Shown: positions 1 to 4,885 of the stretch, one piece after another
How the letters are laid out: the number at the start of each line of letters is the position of its first letter
How positions within the stretch are numbered: position 1 is the stretch's first letter
From: Alphaproteobacteria bacterium
GTDB lineage: Bacteria > Pseudomonadota > Alphaproteobacteria > MED-G09
Direction of reading: 5' to 3'
NCBI GenBank assembly: GCA_018658685.1
Contig: JABHUT010000002.1
Span: 1-5,158, forward strand
DNA: 5,158 nt
Position numbers and translations under genes: made by a program
The notes under the pieces: model-generated
What the model saw: the letters and a program-made list of their open reading frames with translations, nothing else
Told to the model about the DNA's origin: nothing
The model's database searches: none

Positions 1-234
1 ATTACCTATTATATCTGGGCGTGTTGATAAAAATTGTCCCATTTTAATCCACGTCGGCCCAAGACTTTGAAGTGATTCAGAAAGTCCATCATTTTTATTT
101 TTTGGTATAAAATTAAGAAGAAGTCTCATTGGCAAAGGCATAGATTTAATTAAATTTTTAGGTATTAAATCTTTTTCTCTAGATAAGACCAAAACTCCTC
201 TTGTGAGGCGAAATATTTTAAAGATACCAAGCAA
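1..234 (-). CDS. ubiB: UbiB, ubiquinone biosynthesis atypical kinase/ATPase (5' part, cut by window edge)
   Basis: Only the first 78 codons are in the window. The family is the ABC1/ADCK/COQ8 group of membrane-associated atypical protein-kinase-like ATPases needed for ubiquinone synthesis, with full proteins of about 450-550 residues. The sequence shows a basic and hydrophobic start (MLGIFKIFRLTRGV) and, at residues 59-73, GPTWIKMGQFLSTRP. This contains the family's hallmark KxGQ motif (K64 to Q67), which in the family folds over the active site. I chose the TTG at 234-232 because it matches the usual beginning of alphaproteobacterial UbiB and has a GGAG at 248-245, 10 nt upstream. GTG at 276-274 and TTG at 267-265 are in-frame alternatives that would overlap ubiE. 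The gene starts 1 bp after the ubiE stop, so the two are almost certainly cotranscribed and translationally coupled. The kinase-like core lies outside the window. Confidence 0.92.
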   Translation of the reverse strand, partial: MLGIFKIFRLTRGVLVLSREKDLIPKNLIKSMPLPMRLLLNFIPKNKNDGLSESLQSLGPTWIKMGQFLSTRPDIIGN

Positions 235-235
235 G

Positions 236-982
236 TTAGATTTTCTCCGCTCGATAGATGCAAACAATATTTCCACTTAATTGCTTGATTGTAGTTTTTT
301 TAAAGCCTGCATCCATTATCATATCATTAAATTCCTCGGGGCTTGGAAAAGTTCTAATACTATCAACCAAGTACTTGTAAGGCTCCTCTTCTCCAACTAT
401 AAGTTTTCCAAATTTTGGTATTAACCCATATGACCATGCATCATATAGATTTCTTAATAATATATCGTTAGGAAGAGAAAATTCCATACACATAAATATC
501 CCACCTGGCTTAAGAATACGAAAGCATTCCTCAAGGCATTTTTCTCTGTTACTAACATTCCTTATACCAAATGATATAGTTAGAATATCAGCATAACTAT
601 CAGCTAAAGAAATAGACTCGCCTTGGGAACAGATAAAATTACATTTTTCAGATAGATTAATAGTTGATGAAATTTTTTCTCCTTCCTTAAGCATTTCTTG
701 ATTTATATCAACAATATTAACAAAATTATTTTTAGGAAATTTTTTTAGAAATCTAAAGCCTATATCGCCTGTACCCCCAGCTAAATCAACAACATTAAGA
801 TCTTCTGAAGTATGACTTTTTATATTATTGATAAAAGTTTTTTTCCATAAACGTTGCATGCCAAGAGACATTACATCATTCATAAAATCATACTTATTAG
901 CTACTTTATTGAAAACATCTCTAACTCTAGAAGAGTGCTCTTTATCATTTATTTTTTCGTATCCAAAATTACTTTCTGTCAT
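236..982 (-). CDS. ubiE: UbiE, demethylubiquinone/demethylmenaquinone C-methyltransferase
   Basis: Complete 248-residue SAM-dependent methyltransferase, the usual family length of about 250. It transfers the C-methyl group to the quinone ring in ubiquinone synthesis; family members also act on demethylmenaquinone. Visible motifs are the first UbiE signature YDFMNDVMSLGMQRLWK (31-47), SAM-binding motif I VVDLAGGTGD (64-73), the acidic D92 after the second strand (NIVDIN), the second UbiE signature SFGIRNV (137-143) followed by RILKPGG (155-161), and the C-terminal SIRTFPSPEEF (208-218) with a final strand ending CIYRAEKI. The start is ATG at 982-980; an upstream in-frame TTG at 1018 would add 12 residues with no family resemblance. 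A weak AAGG lies 11 nt before the ATG. The gene is divergent from mutM and is followed after 1 bp by ubiB, its pathway partner. Nothing is missing from the catalytic fold. Confidence 0.96.
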   Translation of the reverse strand: MTESNFGYEKINDKEHSSRVRDVFNKVANKYDFMNDVMSLGMQRLWKKTFINNIKSHTSEDLNVVDLAGGTGDIGFRFLKKFPKNNFVNIVDINQEMLKEGEKISSTINLSEKCNFICSQGESISLADSYADILTISFGIRNVSNREKCLEECFRILKPGGIFMCMEFSLPNDILLRNLYDAWSYGLIPKFGKLIVGEEEPYKYLVDSIRTFPSPEEFNDMIMDAGFKKTTIKQLSGNIVCIYRAEKI

Positions 983-1053
983 TACAATATATACCTTAGT
1001 GAGCGAACATAGCCTCAAGTCACTATTATTACCACTTAGGAGTTAAGATTGAA
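983..1053. promoter_or_regulatory. Divergent ubiE/mutM intergenic region with imperfect dyad
   Basis: This 71-bp spacer must hold the 5' signals of both the leftward ubiE-ubiB operon and the rightward mutM. An inverted repeat is visible: CCTCAAGT (1013-1020) against ACTTAGG (1034-1040), seven base pairs with one bulged C at 1016 and a 13-nt loop. Its right arm overlaps the mutM Shine-Dalgarno AGGAG (1038-1042), 11 nt from the ATG. TATTAT (1024-1029) in the loop could serve as a -10 for mutM, but no -35 stands at the right distance, and no good promoter is visible for ubiE. The dyad could be an operator or an RNA hairpin hiding the mutM ribosome site; either role is inference. Confidence 0.35.
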
Positions 1054-1905
1054 ATGCCAGAATTACCCGAGGTAGAAACTGTAAAAAAAGGCTTAGAAGA
1101 TATCTTAGTAAATAAAACCATTAAAGGGATTAATTTATCTGGTTTTTCGTTAAGATTTCCAATTCCTAAAAATTTAGTATCCTTAGCATCAGGAAAAAAA
1201 ATAGTATCAATAGGCAGAAGATCAAAATACATATTATTTAATTTGTCAGAAAATATCTCACTCATATCCCATTTAGGTATGTCTGGTAATTACAGAATTT
1301 TAAGTCAGGAAGAGTCAAAAAGTTATAAAGCTAAGAAGCACGACCATATTATTTTTCAATTTGAAGACTTTAAAGTTGTTTATAATGATCCTAGAAGGTT
1401 TGGTTATATCTTTATAACAGACAAAGATCCAAAAGATCATAGGTCAATCGCATGTCTCGGACCAGAACCTATGAGTAATAATTTTAATGAGGCTATATTA
1501 GCAAAATCTTTTTATAAAAAAGAAAGACCGGTAAAAAATGCTCTTCTTGACCAAACTATTATATCAGGGCTTGGAAATATTTATGTATGCGAAGCTCTTT
1601 TTAGATCAAAAATAAACCCAAAAAAAAAAATTAAACAACTAGTTTATTCAAATGGTTCAGCCAAAAACTCTCTCATTATTCTAAAGAATGAGATAAATGA
1701 AGTTATAAAAGAATCTATATTACTTGGGGGCTCATCCTTAAAAGATTTCTCAAATACCGAAGGAAAAATGGGATATTTTCAAAATACTTTTAGTGTATAT
1801 GGTCGGGAAGGTGAATTGTGCGTTTCAAAAGATTGTGATCAAAAAATAGTCAGAATAGTTCAATCCGGGCGATCAACTTTTTATTGTCCTAAATGTCAAA
1901 AATAA
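1054..1905 (+). CDS. mutM: MutM/Fpg, formamidopyrimidine-DNA glycosylase with AP lyase activity
   Basis: Complete 283-residue bifunctional base-excision repair enzyme that removes 8-oxoguanine and formamidopyrimidines from DNA and nicks the abasic site by beta,delta-elimination. The N-terminus MPELPEVETV carries catalytic P2 (Schiff base, after Met removal) and E3. K58 lies in GRRSKY, the conserved lysine. M76 (HLGMSG) and R114/F116 (DPRRFG) form the triad that fills the space of the flipped base. GLGNIYVCEALF belongs to the helix-two-turn-helix domain. The C-terminal zinc finger is C-x4-C-x16-C-x2-C with the conserved SGRSTFYC arginine, and the protein ends just after it. All catalytic and zinc ligands are present, so it should be active. 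AGGAG at 1038-1042 is the ribosome site. Odd point: an A11 homopolymer at 1620-1630 codes the KKK after INP. It is a little longer than E. coli Fpg (269). Confidence 0.97.
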   Translation: MPELPEVETVKKGLEDILVNKTIKGINLSGFSLRFPIPKNLVSLASGKKIVSIGRRSKYILFNLSENISLISHLGMSGNYRILSQEESKSYKAKKHDHIIFQFEDFKVVYNDPRRFGYIFITDKDPKDHRSIACLGPEPMSNNFNEAILAKSFYKKERPVKNALLDQTIISGLGNIYVCEALFRSKINPKKKIKQLVYSNGSAKNSLIILKNEINEVIKESILLGGSSLKDFSNTEGKMGYFQNTFSVYGREGELCVSKDCDQKIVRIVQSGRSTFYCPKCQK

Positions 1906-1907
1906 AG

Positions 1908-1957
1908 ATATAGTTTTTAATTATTTAATTGAATTTTTATGATTAAATAGACTATAT
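1908..1957. repeat. Nested AT-rich inverted repeat between mutM and the hydratase gene
   Basis: Two inverted pairs nest: outer ATATAGT (1908-1914) with ACTATAT (1951-1957), and inner ATTTAAT (1923-1929) with ATTAAAT (1942-1948). As RNA this makes a branched-free but internally looped stem starting 3 nt after the mutM stop. No T-run follows the outer arm, so it is not a typical intrinsic terminator. It could still slow or protect the mutM 3' end, or mark a protein site because it overlaps a candidate promoter. All pairs but two are A-T, so chance is a real alternative. Confidence 0.3.
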
Positions 1958-1958
1958 G
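1929..1958 (+). promoter_or_regulatory. Weak candidate promoter for the enoyl-CoA hydratase gene
   Basis: TTGAAT (1929-1934) and TATATG (1953-1958) are 18 bp apart, each matching four of six positions of the sigma-70 type -35 and -10. Transcription would begin near 1965, giving a leader of about 29 nt that carries the ribosome site AGGAG (1984-1988), 5 nt before the ATG. The 88-bp spacer after mutM leaves room for a separate promoter, but readthrough from mutM is equally possible. Confidence 0.28.
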
Positions 1959-1993
1959 GTGATGTCCAAGATAAAGAATTTTTAGGAGTAAAT

Positions 1994-2770
1994 ATGTCAG
2001 ATAAGAATATAATTATTGAAAAAGACGAAGGTATTATTACTGTTTCGCTTAATCGACCAGATGCCCTTAATGCCCTTAACGATGCCTTAATGGACGAATT
2101 ATTACAGGCCGTAGATAATTACGAAAAAGATGACTCACTAAGATGTATGATCTTAACTGGCTCAGAAAAAGCTTTTGCTGCGGGCGCGGATATTAAGCAA
2201 ATGCAACCAAAATCTTATATGGATGTATATAAAGAAGACTTTATAACAAGAAATTGGGAAAGAGTTGCTAGCTGTAGGAAGCCAATTATTGCTGCTGTTT
2301 CTGGGTATGCATTAGGCGGGGGTTGTGAGCTAGCAATGATGTGCGATTTCATTTTAGCCTCAGATACTGCTAAATTTGGTCAGCCAGAGATTAATTTAGG
2401 AGTAAGCCCTGGTGCTGGTGGAAGCCAGAGATTAACTCGATTTATTGGTAAATCAAAATCAATGGATATGTGCTTGACTGGCAGGATGATGGATGCGAAT
2501 GAGGCAGAAAGAAGTGGGCTCGTTAGCCAAGTATTTCCTTCTGAAAGCTTTCTTGATGATGTGAAAAAAGTTGCTTTGTCAGTGGCTGAAAAATCAATGG
2601 TAGCAACAATGATGACTAAGGAAATGGTTAATCGTTCATATGAGACAACTCTATCTGAAGGCATAAGGTTTGAGAGACGATTATTTCACTCAATGTTTGC
2701 TACAGAGGACAAGAAAGAGGGTATGTCAGCATTTATTGATAAAAGAAAAGCTGAATTTAAAGATAAATAA
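1994..2770 (+). CDS. Short-chain enoyl-CoA hydratase (crotonase superfamily)
   Basis: Complete 258-residue soluble crotonase-fold enzyme, the usual size for single-domain hydratases, which form trimers or hexamers of trimers. It is expected to add water across 2-trans-enoyl-CoA to give 3-hydroxyacyl-CoA in fatty- or amino-acid-derived acyl-CoA breakdown. Visible are the N-terminal LNRPDALNAL (19-28), the first oxyanion-hole loop FAAGADIKQM (61-70, A65), the second one GYALGGGCELAMMCD with G109, and both glutamates used by true hydratases: E112 in GGGCELAM and E132 in FGQPEINLG, followed by SPGAGGSQRLTR. Both glutamates match rat mitochondrial crotonase (E144, E164), which argues for hydratase rather than an isomerase, dehalogenase or naphthoate synthase. 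Chain length of the substrate cannot be told, so no symbol is given (echA/paaF-like). It sits between mutM and rpsT, a placement common in Alphaproteobacteria, without any other beta-oxidation gene nearby. Confidence 0.93.
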   Translation: MSDKNIIIEKDEGIITVSLNRPDALNALNDALMDELLQAVDNYEKDDSLRCMILTGSEKAFAAGADIKQMQPKSYMDVYKEDFITRNWERVASCRKPIIAAVSGYALGGGCELAMMCDFILASDTAKFGQPEINLGVSPGAGGSQRLTRFIGKSKSMDMCLTGRMMDANEAERSGLVSQVFPSESFLDDVKKVALSVAEKSMVATMMTKEMVNRSYETTLSEGIRFERRLFHSMFATEDKKEGMSAFIDKRKAEFKDK

Positions 2771-2793
2771 GACGAAGTTAAAAATAGTAAAGC

Positions 2794-2822
2794 TTGACGT
2801 AGTAGGACTATGCAAATATAAC
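2794..2822 (+). promoter_or_regulatory. Strong rpsT promoter, near-consensus -35/-10
   Basis: TTGACG (2794-2799) and TATAAC (2817-2822) are separated by exactly 17 bp, each one mismatch from the sigma-70 consensus. Transcription would start near 2829, leaving a leader of about 28 nt that carries GAGG (2845-2848), 8 nt before the rpsT ATG. It is the best promoter in the window and suits a highly expressed ribosomal protein gene. It could also supply some dnaA transcript by readthrough. Confidence 0.75.
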
Positions 2823-2856
2823 GCTTTTTCTATTAAATTTTTATGAGGTTAAATAA

Positions 2857-3120
2857 ATGGCAAATCTATCATCATCAAAAAAGATGGTTAGAAAAATTGC
2901 AACAAGAACTGCAAGAAATAAGTCGCATGTAACAAACATGAGGACCTATATCAAAAAAGTTGAAGCAGCAATTGCATCTGGTAATGCAGATGAAGCAAAA
3001 TCAGCCTTAAAAGAAGCTCAACCGAAAATAATGAGAGTTGCTCAAAAAGGCATTTTTCATAAAAACACAGCCTCAAGAAAAGTATCTCGCCTTGCTAAAA
3101 AAGTAAAAAATATTTCTTAA
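2857..3120 (+). CDS. rpsT: Small ribosomal subunit protein bS20
   Basis: Complete 87-residue basic protein of the 30S subunit that binds 16S rRNA (the 5' domain and helix 44) early in assembly. It has the family's all-helical, lysine/arginine-rich layout: MANLSSSKK start, the TARNKSHVTNMRTYIKKVE helix, a central AIASGNADEAKSALKEAQP stretch, and the diagnostic C-terminal KGIFHKNTASRKVSRLAKKV (64-83). Length matches the usual 85-90. The ATG follows a GAGG at 2845-2848. In Alphaproteobacteria rpsT commonly lies just upstream of dnaA, as here. Its product regulates its own translation in E. coli; no comparable leader structure is evident in the roughly 28-nt leader. Confidence 0.97.
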   Translation: MANLSSSKKMVRKIATRTARNKSHVTNMRTYIKKVEAAIASGNADEAKSALKEAQPKIMRVAQKGIFHKNTASRKVSRLAKKVKNIS

Positions 3121-3133
3121 AAAACAATATTTC

Positions 3134-3164
3134 TTTTTTACAAGTAAAAAATTTAATTTATTTT
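3134..3164 (+). terminator. Possible weak AT-only terminator after rpsT
   Basis: TTTTTTAC (3134-3141) is followed by AA and its complement GTAAAAAA (3144-3151), then a T-rich tail to 3164. It begins 14 bp after the rpsT stop, the right place for a terminator. The stem holds one G-C pair next to a 2-nt loop, so it would really open to about seven A-T pairs and be unstable. A-rich and T-rich words also arise easily at this base composition. Confidence 0.3.
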
Positions 3165-3292
3165 CCAAAATTGCAATTTATTGTATTGCATCATATTTGA
3201 TTCACCTCTAACGTAATTTTTAAATATTTTTTGTTTTTACAAAAATTATCTTAAAACTGGAGCCTGTTAAATTTTTTGATAGTCCATCCAAG

Positions 3293-3314
3293 GCATCTTA
3301 TTTAATTAAGATGC
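3293..3314 (+). promoter_or_regulatory. 8-bp hairpin in the dnaA leader
   Basis: GCATCTTA (3293-3300) pairs perfectly with TAAGATGC (3307-3314) around a 6-nt TTTAAT loop. It ends 29 nt before the dnaA GTG. No T-run follows, so it is not a terminator. It could be a leader RNA stem affecting mRNA stability or ribosome access, or a dyad for a DNA-binding protein. Transcript start is unknown, so its presence in the mRNA is assumed. Confidence 0.45.
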
Positions 3315-3330
3315 AGCAATAAAATTTATA

Positions 3331-3343
3331 TAAGGTGACCTTA
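3331..3343 (+). promoter_or_regulatory. Palindromic Shine-Dalgarno immediately before the dnaA start
   Basis: TAAGGTGACCTTA is a perfect odd-length palindrome (five pairs around TGA) that contains the only ribosome-binding sequence near dnaA, AAGG at 3332-3335, 8 nt before the GTG at 3344. Folded as RNA it would bury the Shine-Dalgarno. This site also decides the start: the in-frame GTG at 3335 lies inside it and has no ribosome site of its own, so 3344 is preferred. Confidence 0.55.
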
Positions 3344-4753
3344 GTGGACGAAAAAAATTCTAAAAATGTCGATATAAAGCAAAAATGGGATCACGCCCTC
3401 TCAGTTCTTCGTGCTGAGTTAGGTGAGGCAACATTTAGAAGCTGGTTTAGACATATTGAATTTGGAGAATTTATCCAAGATGATTTAATTCTTTATGTTC
3501 CTACGAAATTTATGAAGGATTGGATCCATACACATTATGGGGATAGAATATTATCAATATTAAAAAATAATTCTACTCCAGTTAAGAATATTATAATTGA
3601 TCTCAAAGAGTTTAAGAAATCAGATAATGATTCTGGAGAGAAATCTCATCAATCTAATACCTCGTCTGCTCCAACTAAAATTCAGATCGATGAAATAGGT
3701 GATCATAATACTATGTTAGGTGCTCCTCTGGATCCCAATTTATCTTTTGATAACTTTGTGGTGGGTGCTTCAAATGAACTTGCATATGCTGCTGCAAAGC
3801 GTATCGCAGAAGCTGATAAGGTTTCCTTCAACCCTCTTTTTTTATACGGGGGTGTTGGTTTAGGAAAAACGCATCTAATGCACGCAATAGCATTGGAGAT
3901 TAAAAAAAATTGGCCAGAGAGAAAAGTTTTGTATCTTTCTGCTGAAAAATTTATGTATCAGTTTATTAGGGCTTTAAGGTTTAAAGATACAATGTCTTTC
4001 AAGCAACAGTTTCGATCAGTTGATGTTTTGATGGTTGATGACATTCAGTTTATTGCTGGTAAAGATTCTACTCAAGAAGAATTTTTTCATACATTTAATA
4101 CTTTAATAGATCACAATCACCAGGTTATTATATCAGCTGATAGATCGCCTGTTGATCTTGATGGCATTGAAGAGAGAATTAGATCAAGATTGGGTTGGGG
4201 ATTGGTAACAGATATTCATCCATCAGATTATGAGCTGCGCCTTGGAATTCTTCAATCTAAGGCAGAGGCTCATTTAGAAGAAAATCCTGATCTTATTATT
4301 AATGATAATATGTTGGAGTTTTTAGCGCAAAAAATTGATTCAAATATTAGGGTTCTTGAGGGAGCTTTAAATAGAGTTATTGCATACTCATCTTTTGTGG
4401 GTCGTCCTCTTACAATTGATATGGCTCAGGAAGTTCTGAAGGATTTAATCCGCGCCTCTCAAAGAAGAATAACTATAGATGATATTCAAAGAAAGGTTGC
4501 AGATTATTATAATTTAAGATTATCTGATCTTTTATCAGCAAGACGATCACGGCAAATTGCCCGCCCAAGACAAGTAGCAATGTATTTGTCTAAAATTCTT
4601 ACTACAAGGTCTCTGCCTGAGATAGGGAGGAAGTTTGGAGGAAGAGACCATACTACCGTTATTCATGCTGTAAAAAGAATAGAAGGTCTTAGAGATAGTG
4701 ACTCAGCAATTCAAGAAGAAGTTGATTTGCTAACTAGGTCACTTGAAAGTTAA
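3344..4753 (+). CDS. dnaA: DnaA, chromosomal replication initiator ATPase
   Basis: Complete 469-residue initiator that binds DnaA boxes at the origin, forms an ATP-dependent filament and melts DNA. Numbering starts from the chosen GTG. Domain I (about 12-85, including ELGEATFRSWFRHIEF) mediates self-association and helicase contact. A short polar linker follows (about 90-130). The AAA+ domain III has Walker A GGVGLGKT (169-176), Walker B VLMVDDIQF (228-236), the RIRSRLGWG block (278-286) with the box VII and arginine-finger residues R278 and R282, and sensor II R336 in NIRVLEGALNRV. Domain IV has ARRSRQIARPRQVAMYL and the DnaA signature GGRDHTTVIHAVKRI (432-446), whose D-H-T-T residues read the DnaA box. 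All key residues are intact. The length is typical for Alphaproteobacteria with a short domain II. A GTG at 3335 would add three residues. rpsT lies upstream and dnaN downstream, the standard order. Confidence 0.97.
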   Translation: MDEKNSKNVDIKQKWDHALSVLRAELGEATFRSWFRHIEFGEFIQDDLILYVPTKFMKDWIHTHYGDRILSILKNNSTPVKNIIIDLKEFKKSDNDSGEKSHQSNTSSAPTKIQIDEIGDHNTMLGAPLDPNLSFDNFVVGASNELAYAAAKRIAEADKVSFNPLFLYGGVGLGKTHLMHAIALEIKKNWPERKVLYLSAEKFMYQFIRALRFKDTMSFKQQFRSVDVLMVDDIQFIAGKDSTQEEFFHTFNTLIDHNHQVIISADRSPVDLDGIEERIRSRLGWGLVTDIHPSDYELRLGILQSKAEAHLEENPDLIINDNMLEFLAQKIDSNIRVLEGALNRVIAYSSFVGRPLTIDMAQEVLKDLIRASQRRITIDDIQRKVADYYNLRLSDLLSARRSRQIARPRQVAMYLSKILTTRSLPEIGRKFGGRDHTTVIHAVKRIEGLRDSDSAIQEEVDLLTRSLES

Positions 4754-4770
4754 TTCACCAAGTGATTTTT
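4739..4770 (+). terminator. Candidate intrinsic terminator overlapping the end of dnaA
   Basis: TCACTTG (4739-4745) pairs with CAAGTGA (4759-4765) around a 13-nt loop, followed directly by TTTTT (4766-4770). The left arm lies in the last codons of dnaA and the stop codon is in the loop. The stem has three G-C pairs, more than other hairpins here. The T-run is short and the loop large, so termination is probably partial; it would leave dnaN mainly dependent on its own promoter. Confidence 0.45.
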
Positions 4771-4780
4771 ATCAAATTTC

Positions 4781-4789
4781 TGCTATAAT
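4781..4789 (+). promoter_or_regulatory. Extended -10 promoter for dnaN
   Basis: TGCTATAAT combines a perfect -10 hexamer TATAAT (4784-4789) with the TGn extension (4781-4783) that lets RNA polymerase work without a good -35. At the -35 position there is only a weak match around 4761-4767 (AGTGATT). Transcription would start near 4796, giving a leader of about 78 nt. A GATTC site (4798-4802) lies just downstream of the start. Confidence 0.6.
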
Positions 4790-4865
4790 AACTCATTGAT
4801 TCGTTTATTTTGTGCCTGTTAATTACAAAGTTTATTGATTTAAAGAATTTTCAGGTTGATAGGAG

Positions 4866-4885
4866 TGATATTCATGAAAATATCA
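4866..4885 (+). promoter_or_regulatory. Small hairpin with the dnaN start codon in its loop
   Basis: TGATATT (4866-4872) is complementary to AATATCA (4879-4885) around CATGAA, so the ATG (4874-4876) would sit in a 6-nt loop, with the Shine-Dalgarno AGGAG (4861-4865) single-stranded just upstream. Six of seven pairs are A-T or T-A, so it is weak. It could present the start codon to the ribosome or be chance in AT-rich DNA. Confidence 0.3.

Larger units (their letters stand above)
3121..3343. promoter_or_regulatory. AT-rich dnaA upstream region
   Basis: This 223-bp spacer is the longest and most AT-rich noncoding stretch here and must carry dnaA transcription and translation signals. Visible items are a perfect 12-bp palindrome AAATTGCAATTT (3168-3179), one GATTC site (3199-3203, GANTC being the CcrM methylation site of many Alphaproteobacteria), an AT stem TTTTTGT/ACAAAAA (3228-3234 with 3239-3245), the word GCCTGTTAA (3262-3270) that recurs before dnaN, and two leader hairpins annotated separately. 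I found no convincing -35/-10 pair and no DnaA box (TTATNCACA) on either strand; the nearest, TTTTCCAAA at 3161-3169, has two mismatches. There is no open reading frame of note. Confidence 0.5.

Noticed and set aside
49..57. DnaA-box-like word near the left edge (TAATCCACG region)
   Set aside because: It lies inside ubiB coding sequence for the conserved GPTWIK residues and has at least two mismatches to TTATNCACA.
983..1018. Longer ubiE beginning at TTG 1018
   Set aside because: The extra 12 residues match nothing in UbiE, TTG is a weaker start, and ATG 982 gives the normal N-terminus.
828..1046. 72-codon open frame on plus, opposite the ubiE N-terminal region
   Set aside because: It is fully antisense to conserved ubiE codons, has no ribosome site and no recognisable protein pattern; it is a frame shadow.
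1029..1265. 78-codon open frame on minus, opposite the start of mutM
   Set aside because: It is antisense to the conserved MutM N-terminus and resembles no family.
2059..2091. Tandem-like repeat GCCCTTAAT/GCCCTTAAC in the hydratase gene
   Set aside because: It encodes the conserved RPDALNALNDAL motif of crotonases, so protein constraint explains it.
2380..2664. 94-codon open frame on minus inside the hydratase gene
   Set aside because: It mirrors conserved crotonase codons, has no start signals, and is explained by codon composition.
3250..3269. CtrA-like TTAA pair in the dnaA spacer
   Set aside because: The two TTAA words are 12 bp apart rather than the 7 needed for a CtrA box.
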